Positions 1 to 5,915 of a stretch of 11,670 bases of DNA are shown here, piece by piece. The notes beneath the pieces were generated by a model. That model searched no databases. It saw only the letters and a list, made by a program, of their open reading frames with translations, and was not told the DNA's origin. The stretch spans positions 1 to 11,670 of the forward strand of contig DBRK01000019.1 in assembly GCA_002306315.1 (NCBI GenBank), in the 5' to 3' direction. How positions within the stretch are numbered: position 1 is the first letter of the stretch; each line of letters starts with the position of its first letter. This stretch comes from Patescibacteria group bacterium UBA1370. Its GTDB lineage: Bacteria; Patescibacteriota; Microgenomatia; UBA1400; PJMF01. The position numbers and the translations under genes were made by a program.

Positions 1-1
1 G

Positions 2-75
2 TCGGGATGACAGGACTCGAACCTGCGACCTCACGCACCCCATGCGCGCACTCTAGCCATCTGAGCTACATCCCG
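2..75 (-). tRNA. tRNA-Pro with anticodon GGG
   Basis: Read on the minus strand this folds as a complete cloverleaf of 74 nt. The acceptor arms CGGGATG and CATCCCG pair perfectly over 7 bp, with discriminator base A. The D-arm is GCTC/GAGT with the GG pair in its loop. The anticodon stem CGCGC/GCGTG has one G-U pair and encloses the loop ATGGGGT, so the anticodon is GGG, which reads CCC and CCU proline codons. The T-arm GCAGG/CCTGT carries the loop TTCGAGT. A C1-G72 first pair and A73 are typical of bacterial tRNA-Pro. One further C lies at base 1, but the window ends there, so whether CCA is encoded cannot be told. It is divergent from recA. Confidence 0.95.
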
Positions 76-108
76 TATTTTTTGCCCAAGCAAATTACTA
101 TGCTGCGT

Positions 109-137
109 AGTATAATCAAGCTCGCAATGATAGCCAA
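109..137 (-). promoter_or_regulatory. Promoter of the tRNA-Pro gene
   Basis: On the minus strand, TTGGCT (132-137) is separated by exactly 17 bp from TATACT (109-114). Both are good sigma-70-type hexamers. Transcription would start near base 102, giving a short leader of about 27 nt before the tRNA. On the plus strand the same bases include a TATAAT (111-116), but no -35 lies at a sensible distance from it. Confidence 0.6.
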
Positions 138-183
138 TTTTCAGGCTACACTAATTGCAAGGTTGTGCACCTATTATACACGT

Positions 184-272
184 AAACTCTCTGTAGATAT
201 TCTCACAAAAGTATGGTTTAGTGGGAATACGACAGTACAAAAAACCCAAAGAATAGCTAGGTCAGAGAGTTT
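184..272 (+). promoter_or_regulatory. Structured recA leader (inverted repeat with nested hairpin)
   Basis: A perfect 10-bp inverted repeat, AAACTCTCTG (184-193) and CAGAGAGTTT (263-272), ends three bases before the recA ribosome binding site. Nested inside is a 9-bp hairpin, TATTCTCAC (198-206) with GTGGGAATA (221-229), with one G-U pair and a 14-nt loop. The loop segment GGTTT (215-219) could also pair with AAACC (242-246), making a pseudoknot. If transcribed, this would be an RNA domain placed to influence access to the ribosome binding site. I see no convincing recA promoter and no LexA-type operator in 76-286; weak -10-like strings occur at 172-180 and 198-203. Confidence 0.45.
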
Positions 273-276
273 TTGG

Positions 277-282
277 AAGGAG
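277..282 (+). promoter_or_regulatory. recA Shine-Dalgarno site
   Basis: AAGGAG, within the longer GGAAGGAG (275-282), lies 4 nt before the ATG at 287 and fixes the recA start. rny has the same AAGGAG at the same spacing, whereas most genes in the window have no comparable site. Confidence 0.85.
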
Positions 283-286
283 ATTT

Positions 287-1357
287 ATGGCTAAAGCAAC
301 GCCAACCACCCCCACTACAGGCAAAGCACAGGCAATCAACATTGCCATGCAGCAGATTGAAAAAGAGTTCGGCAAAGGTTCAATTATGAAACTGGGTGAA
401 TCGCTCCGAGAGGCTCCAAATGTTCCAGCGATTTCAAGTGGTTCCCTTGCGCTTGACTTAGCCCTAGGAGTCGGCGGTTTTCCCAAAGGCAGAATTGTGG
501 AAATTTATGGACCTGAAGCATCGGGTAAAACCACCATCTGCCTGCACGCTATTGCCGAGGTGCAGAAAGCCGGCGGTGTGGCGGCTTTTGTCGATGTTGA
601 ACATGCTCTTGATCCCAGCCGGGCAGAAAAAATCGGCGTTGATCTGGAAAATTTGTTGATCTCGCAGCCGGATTACGGAGAGCAAGCCCTGGAAATCACG
701 GAAACATTAATTCGCTCCGGTGGTGTTGATATCGTCGTCGTCGACTCTGTTGCCGCCCTAGTCCCGAAGGCAGAAATCGAAGGAGAAATGGGTGACACCC
801 AGATGGGCATGCAAGCCAGGCTGATGTCCCAAGCCATGCGAAAACTGACTTCAGCGATCAGCAAGACCAATACCTTGGTTGTCTTTACCAACCAAATTCG
901 CCACAAGATAGGTGTCATGTTCGGCAGTCCGGAAACAACAACCGGCGGTAATGCCCTCAAGTTCTATGCGTCGCAACGTCTCGATATCCGCAAGATTGGC
1001 AATATTCAAGAAGGCGATCAAGTCGTCGGCAGCCGCCACCGGGTTAAAGTCAAGAAAAATAAAGTGGCGCCACCTTTCCGCGAAGCCGAGTTTGATATGG
1101 ATGAGTTTGGCGTTTCCCGCACCGGCGATTTGGTAGACCTGGGTGTCAAATATGAAGTCATTGAAAAAAGCGGCAGCTTCTTCAAATATCAGGGAGAGGT
1201 CTTGGCACAAGGCCGGGAAGCCACTAAAGCACATCTGGCGGAAAACAGCAAATTAGCTGAAAAAATTGAACAGGAAATCCGCGATAAGGTTAATGGGGTG
1301 GCAAAACCAACACCCAAAGCGGAGAAGACCAAGCCCAAGGTAAATGGTGAAGCCTAA
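287..1357 (+). CDS. recA: Recombinase RecA
   Basis: RecA is the cytoplasmic DNA-dependent ATPase that forms filaments on single-stranded DNA and carries out strand exchange in homologous recombination. The 356-residue product has the usual family length. Visible motifs: Walker A GPEASGKT at residues 75-82, the catalytic Glu in the VEHALD stretch near 105, Walker B IVVVDS near 149-154, DNA-binding loop L1 ([10 protein letters not shown], about 165-174), and loop L2 with NQIR and [17 protein letters not shown] (about 202-229). The C-terminal domain ends in a Lys/Pro-rich tail rather than the acidic tail of enterobacterial RecA. The ATG at 287 follows a strong Shine-Dalgarno site. The gene stands alone: the tRNA upstream is divergent and an intrinsic terminator follows 42 bases after the stop. 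No SOS box is visible, so damage induction through LexA is not supported. Confidence 0.98.
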   Translation: MAKATPTTPTTGKAQAINIAMQQIEKEFGKGSIMKLGESLREAPNVPAISSGSLALDLALGVGGFPKGRIVEIYGPEASGKTTICLHAIAEVQKAGGVAAFVDVEHALDPSRAEKIGVDLENLLISQPDYGEQALEITETLIRSGGVDIVVVDSVAALVPKAEIEGEMGDTQMGMQARLMSQAMRKLTSAISKTNTLVVFTNQIRHKIGVMFGSPETTTGGNALKFYASQRLDIRKIGNIQEGDQVVGSRHRVKVKKNKVAPPFREAEFDMDEFGVSRTGDLVDLGVKYEVIEKSGSFFKYQGEVLAQGREATKAHLAENSKLAEKIEQEIRDKVNGVAKPTPKAEKTKPKVNGEA

Positions 1358-1398
1358 TTCTCGGTTCAAATCTAGTTGAAACAACCTTGTAACACAAG

Positions 1399-1429
1399 AA
1401 AAACCATGACTGTCAAACCGTGGTTTTTT
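1399..1429 (+). terminator. Intrinsic terminator after recA
   Basis: AAAAACCATG (1399-1408) pairs with CGTGGTTTTT (1419-1428) around a 10-nt loop, and the right arm runs into six T residues (1424-1429). The A-rich left arm means the opposite strand also ends in a T run, so it could work in both directions. It separates recA from the rny region. Confidence 0.8.
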
Positions 1430-1463
1430 GATAGCTGGCTTGCCCTATAAAACTCAGTTTGCA

Positions 1464-1492
1464 TTGACTGTAGATACACTTCAGAGTACAAT
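1464..1492 (+). promoter_or_regulatory. Strong sigma-70-type promoter upstream of rny
   Basis: TTGACT (1464-1469) is followed after exactly 17 bp by TACAAT (1487-1492), the best matched -35/-10 pair in the window. The predicted start is near 1499, about 245 bases before the rny ATG, so it would produce a long leader or a separate small RNA. The -10 lies inside the inverted-repeat block at 1479-1714 while the -35 lies outside it. Confidence 0.7.
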
Positions 1493-1714
1493 GTGCCTAC
1501 TCACGTGCTGAGAAGCTGTGACTCTGCATTCCAGATATAGGTTAAGCAGACAGGGAATTACTATTAGAAACTACAAGACTAATTAGAAATGAGAATTAAA
1601 CCAGATGAAATTACTTCTGCAGCAGCAGATGCTCTGGCTTTCCTAAAAAGTCCGCATTGTGATGCGGTCTAGTAGTGTGTTCTATATCCCCACCTTCTTC
1701 TCAGCACTCTGAAG
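1479..1714. repeat. MITE-like block: inverted-repeat ends flanked by 5-bp direct repeats
   Basis: The block begins with CTTCAGAGT (1479-1487) and ends with its exact complement ACTCTGAAG (1706-1714). Identical ATACA pentamers abut both outer edges (1474-1478 and 1715-1719), as a target-site duplication would. A second perfect inverted repeat lies just inside: GTGCTGAGAAG (1505-1515) and CTTCTCAGCAC (1697-1707). The right end is the exact reverse complement of the left end once 19 bases in the left end (1487-1505) are skipped. No transposase is encoded. This layout is expected of a non-autonomous miniature element, but only one copy is in view, and the pairing could equally reflect an RNA structure. 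Confidence 0.4.
1499..1714 (+). ncRNA. Candidate structured RNA or long rny leader
   Basis: RNA made from the promoter at 1464-1492 would fold into a long closed structure. An 11-bp perfect closing helix (1505-1515 with 1697-1707) encloses an asymmetric internal loop, then a 7-bp helix GATATAG/CTATATC (1534-1540 with 1682-1688). Inside are a 7-bp bulged hairpin (1561-1567 with 1579-1586) and a perfect 6-bp hairpin CCGCAT-TGTG-ATGCGG (1652-1667). I do not recognise it as tmRNA, RNase P RNA or SRP RNA. The general shape resembles 6S RNA, but no specific match can be claimed. No terminator lies between it and rny, so it may simply be the rny 5' leader. Confidence 0.4.
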
Positions 1715-1733
1715 ATACAGTGTAACCGTATAT

Positions 1734-1740
1734 AAGGAGT
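1734..1740 (+). promoter_or_regulatory. rny Shine-Dalgarno site
   Basis: AAGGAGT lies before the ATG at 1744, with AAGGAG followed by 4 nt exactly as at recA. The full string AAGGAGTGAT matches the anti-Shine-Dalgarno complement apart from one missing G. Confidence 0.8.
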
Positions 1741-1743
1741 GAT

Positions 1744-3372
1744 ATGTCATTTTTTAGCAATCTGTCGACATTATTTGGAACGCAGGTAGATGATAGCCAA
1801 CAACCTAGAAATCGTCGGCGCCATCCCAAAAAGAAAAGGTTTTCGCAACCTTCCCAAGGACAACCTGATCGTGCCCAGAATAATCTCAACCAAGACCGCC
1901 AAGCAGTGCAAGTACTAAAGACTGCGAAAGCCAACAACGAATACAAACAGGCTAACTTGGAAGCCGCCAAACTGCTTCAAGACGCACAAGCCAAGGCAAG
2001 AGAAATTATTGTCGAGGCCAAAGCAGAGGCGTTGTCTATTCGCAGCAAAGCCGAAAACGAGAGCCGGGAACTTTCCCGTCAGCTTGAGGAACAACAGCGC
2101 AAACTCGACAGCAAGTTAGATCGCATTGACGAGCGCCTCGAGCAAATGGACAAAAAAGAGGCACAACTGGAACATGCCGAGCAGGAAGTAGAAGCCCTCA
2201 AAGCTGAATACACCAAAAAACGTCAAGAGGTCATTGACCGCTTGGAAAAAGTGGCCGAGCTAACTAAAGAGGAGGCTAAACAAGCGCTATTCGACAATCT
2301 CGAAAAGAAACTGACCCGAGAAATGGCGCAGTACATCCGGCAGAAACAAGAAGAAGCCGAAGCAGAAGCCGAAGAAAGGGTTCAGGAAATCCTGATTGAC
2401 GCCATGCGCCACGGGGCTACCGACTACGTCCCTGAATACACAGTTTCTGTAGTCCAGTTGCCTTCTGAGGAAACTAAAGGCAAAATTATCGGCAAAGCCG
2501 GCCGCAACATCCACGCTTTCGAGCACCGCACGGGTGTCGATGTTGACTTGGATATGTCGCCCACCGAAGTCAGGCTTTCCTGTTTTGACCCGGTGCGGCG
2601 GGAGATCGGCCGTATTGCTCTGGAAAGGTTGATAAAAGACGGTCGCATCCAGCCTTCCCGTATTGAAGAAGTGGTTTCCAAAGTTGAAAAAGAGATGGAT
2701 AAGATCATCTTTGATGAAGGCAAGAGACTGTGCCACGAAGTTGGCATATACAATCTACCAAATGAGTTAATGCGGATGCTTGGCAAGTTTAAGTACCGGT
2801 TCTCATATGGCCAAAACTTAATAGCCCACACCCTGGAAGAAACTAGAATCGGCACCAAACTTGCCCACGAACTAGGCCTGGATGTCAACACCGTTAAACT
2901 CGGATGTTTGCTGCATGATATCGGCAAGGTTTCAGACGAAGCTGAGGGCAGCCATGTAGAACTAGGTGTCAAAATCGCCAAGCGTTTCAACCTGCCTCAG
3001 CCAGTGATTGACTGCATTGCCCAGCACCATGAAGACGAACCATTCAGCGGTCCAGAGCAGATGGCGGTATACATTGCGGATGCTATCTCAGGTGCCAGGC
3101 CAGGAGCCCGGTATGAAAATTACGACGAGTATGTGCAGAGACTGCAGCAATTGGAAGATATTGCCACCTCTTACGACTCGGTCAAACAGGCTTACGCTAT
3201 TCAAGCTGGCCGGGAAATCAGGGTTTTGTTGGAACCCGAAGCTTCCAAAGATGCAGACGTGATGGTGTTGAGCAGCAAAATTAGAGACGAAATCAAAGAG
3301 AAAGTTACCTATCCTGGAACCGTCACGGTTACCGTGATCAGGGAAACCAGGCATCAGGAAATAGCAAAATAA
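1744..3372 (+). CDS. rny: Ribonuclease Y, without the usual transmembrane anchor
   Basis: RNase Y is an endoribonuclease that starts mRNA decay in many bacteria lacking RNase E. The 542-residue product has the family layout: a long charged coiled coil (about 60-215), a KH RNA-binding domain with the GxxG loop IIGKAGRNI (248-256), and an HD metal-dependent phosphohydrolase domain with AHTLEE (H362), LLHDIGK (H391, D392), QHHE (428-430) and AADA-like YIADA (about 443-447). The end, TVTVIRETR, is also typical. The known family starts with a hydrophobic helix that holds the enzyme to the membrane. Here residues 1-50 are polar, with a short amphipathic-looking MSFFSNLSTLFG and a basic RNRRRHPKKKR cluster, so anchoring must be peripheral or absent. 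The strong Shine-Dalgarno site argues that the start is right. A short gap leads to secG, which has its own -10. Confidence 0.95.
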   Translation: MSFFSNLSTLFGTQVDDSQQPRNRRRHPKKKRFSQPSQGQPDRAQNNLNQDRQAVQVLKTAKANNEYKQANLEAAKLLQDAQAKAREIIVEAKAEALSIRSKAENESRELSRQLEEQQRKLDSKLDRIDERLEQMDKKEAQLEHAEQEVEALKAEYTKKRQEVIDRLEKVAELTKEEAKQALFDNLEKKLTREMAQYIRQKQEEAEAEAEERVQEILIDAMRHGATDYVPEYTVSVVQLPSEETKGKIIGKAGRNIHAFEHRTGVDVDLDMSPTEVRLSCFDPVRREIGRIALERLIKDGRIQPSRIEEVVSKVEKEMDKIIFDEGKRLCHEVGIYNLPNELMRMLGKFKYRFSYGQNLIAHTLEETRIGTKLAHELGLDVNTVKLGCLLHDIGKVSDEAEGSHVELGVKIAKRFNLPQPVIDCIAQHHEDEPFSGPEQMAVYIADAISGARPGARYENYDEYVQRLQQLEDIATSYDSVKQAYAIQAGREIRVLLEPEASKDADVMVLSSKIRDEIKEKVTYPGTVTVTVIRETRHQEIAK

Positions 3373-3416
3373 TTTAACCTACAAGCCGGAAACAACCTGG
3401 TTTTGTTTCTTGCTCT

Positions 3417-3428
3417 GAGTGGTACAAT
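3417..3428 (+). promoter_or_regulatory. Extended -10 promoter of secG
   Basis: TGG (3420-3422) directly precedes TACAAT (3423-3428), forming a TGN-extended -10. No clear -35 is present. Only 9 nt separate the hexamer from the ATG at 3438, so the mRNA would be leaderless or nearly so. An AGGTG (3429-3433) could act as a weak ribosome site only on transcripts reading through from rny. Confidence 0.5.
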
Positions 3429-3437
3429 AGGTGCATC

Positions 3438-3656
3438 ATGACAACCTTCTGGTTAGTTGCCCAAATCGTCTTAGCCGTTTTGATAACCGGAGCTGTGTTA
3501 TTACAGTCTCAAGGCGGCGGACTTGGAGCTGCCTGGGGAGGTGGCGGTGAAACCTACCATACCCGACGGGGGTTGGAAAAAGTTGTTTTCTATCTGACAA
3601 TAGTCTTAGTCGGCTTGTTTACATTGGTTTCGGTGGCAGTGCTTGCCTCCCAGTAG
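3438..3656 (+). CDS. secG: Protein-export membrane protein SecG
   Basis: SecG is the small accessory subunit of the SecYEG translocon and assists protein export across the cytoplasmic membrane. The 72-residue product fits the family length and has two hydrophobic segments (about 4-24 and 48-70) joined by the typical glycine-rich loop, LLQSQGGGLGAAWGGGGETY, followed by the basic TRRGLEK. The gene lies 65 bases after rny and 25 bases before the solute-binding protein gene. A TGN-extended -10 immediately upstream suggests its own start of transcription, probably continuing into the next gene. Confidence 0.95.
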   Translation: MTTFWLVAQIVLAVLITGAVLLQSQGGGLGAAWGGGGETYHTRRGLEKVVFYLTIVLVGLFTLVSVAVLASQ

Positions 3657-3681
3657 CCTTTAGATAAAAAGCAAACTGTCC

Positions 3682-5085
3682 ATGCGGAAATTTTACTGGT
3701 ACTTAACTGCCTACCTCAAAAAACACGGATTGATTTTCTTTGCCTCAGTGCTAGGAGCAATCTTAGTTTTCTCCTTTATAGTCCCCCAAGTTGCCCAGTC
3801 ACTGGAAAAACGCCAGCGCTCATATGTCGGCATTGTCGGACAGTACACCTTAAATAACTTGCCGCCCCGGATTAAATCCAAGCTGAGCACTGGCTTAACC
3901 AAGGTCTCTCCGGATGGCTCGGTCATGCCGCTGCTGGCAGAACGCTGGAGCGTAGAGCAGGATGGCAAAACCTACCGGTTCATTCTTAAAGAGGGTTTGT
4001 ATTGGAATGACGGCACCCCTCTCAAACCTGAAGACATAAACTACAATCTCCAAGAAGTTGAAACCATTATCACCCCGAACGACATTGTCTTTAAACTTCC
4101 AGATGCCTATGCTCCATTTCCAGTGGTAGTGGCTGAACCGTTGTTGAAATCTTCCACCATGCCCCACTATTTCTTCTTCTCTCGGCCAACCCTAGTGGGC
4201 ATTGGCGAATTTAGAATCACCGATTACCAGCGGCGCGGCCAAGACTTAACCGAACTCACCATCGACAGCAAAGACGAACGGATCGTCTACCGTTTTTATC
4301 CGACTGAAGAGGATGCGGTCGATGCTTTCAAACATGGGAAAGTAGATTTCCTACCTGAACTATCCAAAGAATATGATGTAATGGAATGGGATACGGCTGT
4401 GTCTGAGTCAAAACTCAATACTGCCCGGTATTTGGCAGTCTTCTTTAACATCAGAAATTCATTATTTTCCAAAAATGTCCGCCAAGCGCTATCGTACGCT
4501 CTGGAAAAACCGCCGGCCGATATCCGGGCTAGCGGCCCGATTAACCCACAATCTTGGGCATATCTGGAGGGCGGTAAATCATATGATAAAGATTTGCAGA
4601 GAGCCTCAGAGAGGCTTTTGGACGAAGTGCCTTCGGTGCCCTTAGAATTTGAGTTGACCACCACTGCTGTCTTTCAGGAAGAAGCTGAAAGCATCAAACA
4701 ACAATGGGAGGAGTTCGGCCAAAAAGCTTATGACGATTGCCGCAAGAATAATGATATTAAAGACAAAAATCTTTGTGAAAATGTAAAAATTCAAGTCCAC
4801 CTCAAGGTCACTAACTTCCCTGACACCAGCGACTTTCAAGCCTTGCTAATCGGCCAAGAATCGCTTCCGGATCCAGACCAGTATTATCTCTGGCATTCGG
4901 ATCAAAGCACAAATTTCTCGGGATACAAAAATACCAGAATTGACAACCTTTTGGAAAAAGGCCGACAAACCCTGGACAAAAAAGAACGCACCGACATTTA
5001 TCAGGAATTTCAACAATTCTTCCTGGAAGATACTCCGGCGATTTTCCTCAGATATCTGTATTCCTACGATATCAAGCGAGGTTAG
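3682..5085 (+). CDS. Membrane-anchored family 5 solute-binding protein (OppA/DppA-like)
   Basis: The 467-residue product belongs to bacterial extracellular solute-binding family 5, which binds peptides or other solutes for ABC importers. Family stretches visible: PDGSVMPLLAERW followed by KTYRFILKEGLYWNDGTPL (about 75-113), YLAVFFNIRNSLFSKNVRQALSYALEK (about 247-274, in pieces) and the C-terminal DPDQYYLWHSDQ...NFSGYKN region (about 395-415). Residues 16-38 form a hydrophobic segment after basic residues with no lipobox cysteine, so it appears to be held by an uncleaved signal anchor. It ends in SYDIKRG, shorter than most family members of 500-600 residues. No permease or ATPase partner lies nearby, so the substrate and any transport role are unknown. 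It follows secG by 25 bases and lacks a clear Shine-Dalgarno site; a weak TTGCCT-16-TAAAAA promoter is possible (3643-3670). Confidence 0.88.
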   Translation: MRKFYWYLTAYLKKHGLIFFASVLGAILVFSFIVPQVAQSLEKRQRSYVGIVGQYTLNNLPPRIKSKLSTGLTKVSPDGSVMPLLAERWSVEQDGKTYRFILKEGLYWNDGTPLKPEDINYNLQEVETIITPNDIVFKLPDAYAPFPVVVAEPLLKSSTMPHYFFFSRPTLVGIGEFRITDYQRRGQDLTELTIDSKDERIVYRFYPTEEDAVDAFKHGKVDFLPELSKEYDVMEWDTAVSESKLNTARYLAVFFNIRNSLFSKNVRQALSYALEKPPADIRASGPINPQSWAYLEGGKSYDKDLQRASERLLDEVPSVPLEFELTTTAVFQEEAESIKQQWEEFGQKAYDDCRKNNDIKDKNLCENVKIQVHLKVTNFPDTSDFQALLIGQESLPDPDQYYLWHSDQSTNFSGYKNTRIDNLLEKGRQTLDKKERTDIYQEFQQFFLEDTPAIFLRYLYSYDIKRG

Positions 5086-5142
5086 TTGGCTTTTGCAATC
5101 GAGCACCTGTCTTTGGGGTTCTGCTTGAATATTTTCTGCGCT

Positions 5143-5151
5143 TGTTATACT
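5143..5151 (+). promoter_or_regulatory. Extended -10 promoter of the cyclophilin gene
   Basis: TGT (5143-5145) precedes TATACT (5146-5151), a TGN-extended -10. TTGAAT (5125-5130) lies at a short 15-bp spacing. Eight nt separate the hexamer from the ATG at 5160, implying a leaderless transcript and favouring that ATG over the in-frame TTG at 5142, which overlaps the promoter. Confidence 0.55.
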
Positions 5152-5159
5152 GTCAGCAT

Positions 5160-5852
5160 ATGCCAAAAAGCCTGATTTTCTCTACTGCCCTGGTGGTTAG
5201 TGCTTCCGTGTTGCTGGCAGCTTGCACAAAAATGCCAGAGCAGAACAGCGATCTTAATCTCAGCGACTCAGAGACGTATTCTCTTGAATCTAATGCTGAA
5301 CTTAATACCAATAATACCGATGGCGCTGTTGAAGGTGCTGCCGATGAAAGAGCAAATATGCAACCAACCAACAAACAACTTGAGGATTTCAAACAAATTG
5401 CAGCTACCCAAGCTGTGTTCACAACTTCTAAAGGCGAGATAGTCATCGAGTTATTCCGAGAACAGGCACCGCTGACTACAGCGAACTTCCTAGACTTAAT
5501 TGACCAAGGATTTTATGACGGCATCATCATTCACAGAGTTGAGCCGGATTTTGTTGTCCAATTCGGTGATCCCAAAACCAAAGAGCCCGGCCAAGAGGCG
5601 TTCTGGGGTACCGGTGGCCCCGGTTACACTATCGACGATGAGTTCCACCCTGAGCTGAAACATGATTATGAGGGAATTTTATCTATGGCAAATGCCGGAC
5701 CTAATACTGGAGGCAGTCAGGTATTTATCACCTTGGACGCTACTCCTTGGCTTGATAATCGTCACTCTGTGTTCGGCCGAGTCGTCAGCGGCATGGATAT
5801 TGTCAAAACCTTGCAAAAAGGCGATCAAATAGTCACCGCTACCTACCGGTAG
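5160..5852 (+). CDS. Cyclophilin-type peptidyl-prolyl isomerase, lipoprotein
   Basis: This 230-residue protein is predicted to catalyse proline cis-trans isomerisation outside the cytoplasmic membrane. It begins with a lipoprotein signal, MPKSLIFSTALVV then VLLAAC, giving a lipidated Cys22. A polar, Asn/Glu-rich linker follows (about 23-75). The cyclophilin domain (about 80-230) has the catalytic HRVEPDFVVQFGDP stretch (Arg and Gln conserved), NTGGSQVFI, and PWLDNRHSVFGRV with the Trp and His of the active-site pocket. The domain ends compactly at TATYR. The start at 5160 is chosen because it gives a proper signal peptide and sits 8 nt after a -10. The neighbouring SecG and binding protein genes are consistent with a role in folding exported proteins. 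A GCTACC-TACC-GGTAGC hairpin (5838-5853) covers the stop codon but lacks a T run. Confidence 0.93.
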   Translation: MPKSLIFSTALVVSASVLLAACTKMPEQNSDLNLSDSETYSLESNAELNTNNTDGAVEGAADERANMQPTNKQLEDFKQIAATQAVFTTSKGEIVIELFREQAPLTTANFLDLIDQGFYDGIIIHRVEPDFVVQFGDPKTKEPGQEAFWGTGGPGYTIDDEFHPELKHDYEGILSMANAGPNTGGSQVFITLDATPWLDNRHSVFGRVVSGMDIVKTLQKGDQIVTATYR

Positions 5853-5897
5853 CCGGGTTTAAACTCAGCCAAATTATATCCAGAGTATCACCTGGCA

Positions 5898-5906
5898 TGC
5901 TATTCT
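5898..5906 (+). promoter_or_regulatory. Extended -10 promoter of the DUF4012 gene
   Basis: TGC (5898-5900) precedes TATTCT (5901-5906), a TGN-extended -10 with no clear -35. Nine nt separate it from the ATG at 5916, and no Shine-Dalgarno sequence is present, so translation is probably leaderless. Confidence 0.5.
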
Positions 5907-5915
5907 ATTCTTGTT

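Noticed and set aside
76..286. LexA/SOS operator before recA
   Set aside because: No CTGT-N8-ACAG or GAAC-N4-GTTC type palindrome is present.
7..294. Open frame across the tRNA and recA leader
   Set aside because: It overlaps the complete tRNA on the other strand and runs into the recA start; it has no ribosome site and its product looks random.
1652..1667. CCGCAT/ATGCGG hairpin as a terminator
   Set aside because: On the plus strand no T run follows. On the minus strand ACTTTTT follows, but no minus-strand gene feeds into it.
1589..1672. 27-codon ORF in the rny leader (starts MRIKPDEITSAAADAL)
   Set aside because: No Shine-Dalgarno site and it lies inside the predicted RNA structure. The first residues look like the start of an ATP synthase alpha chain, but the likeness does not continue. 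A leader peptide or tmRNA-type tag cannot be supported.
5050..5159. Frameshift truncating the solute-binding protein
   Set aside because: I read the frames after the stop at 5085 and found no continuation that looks like the family, so a natural short end is simpler.
5142..5162. Upstream TTG start for the cyclophilin lipoprotein
   Set aside because: The TTG overlaps the promoter -10, and starting at 5160 gives a proper lipoprotein signal peptide.
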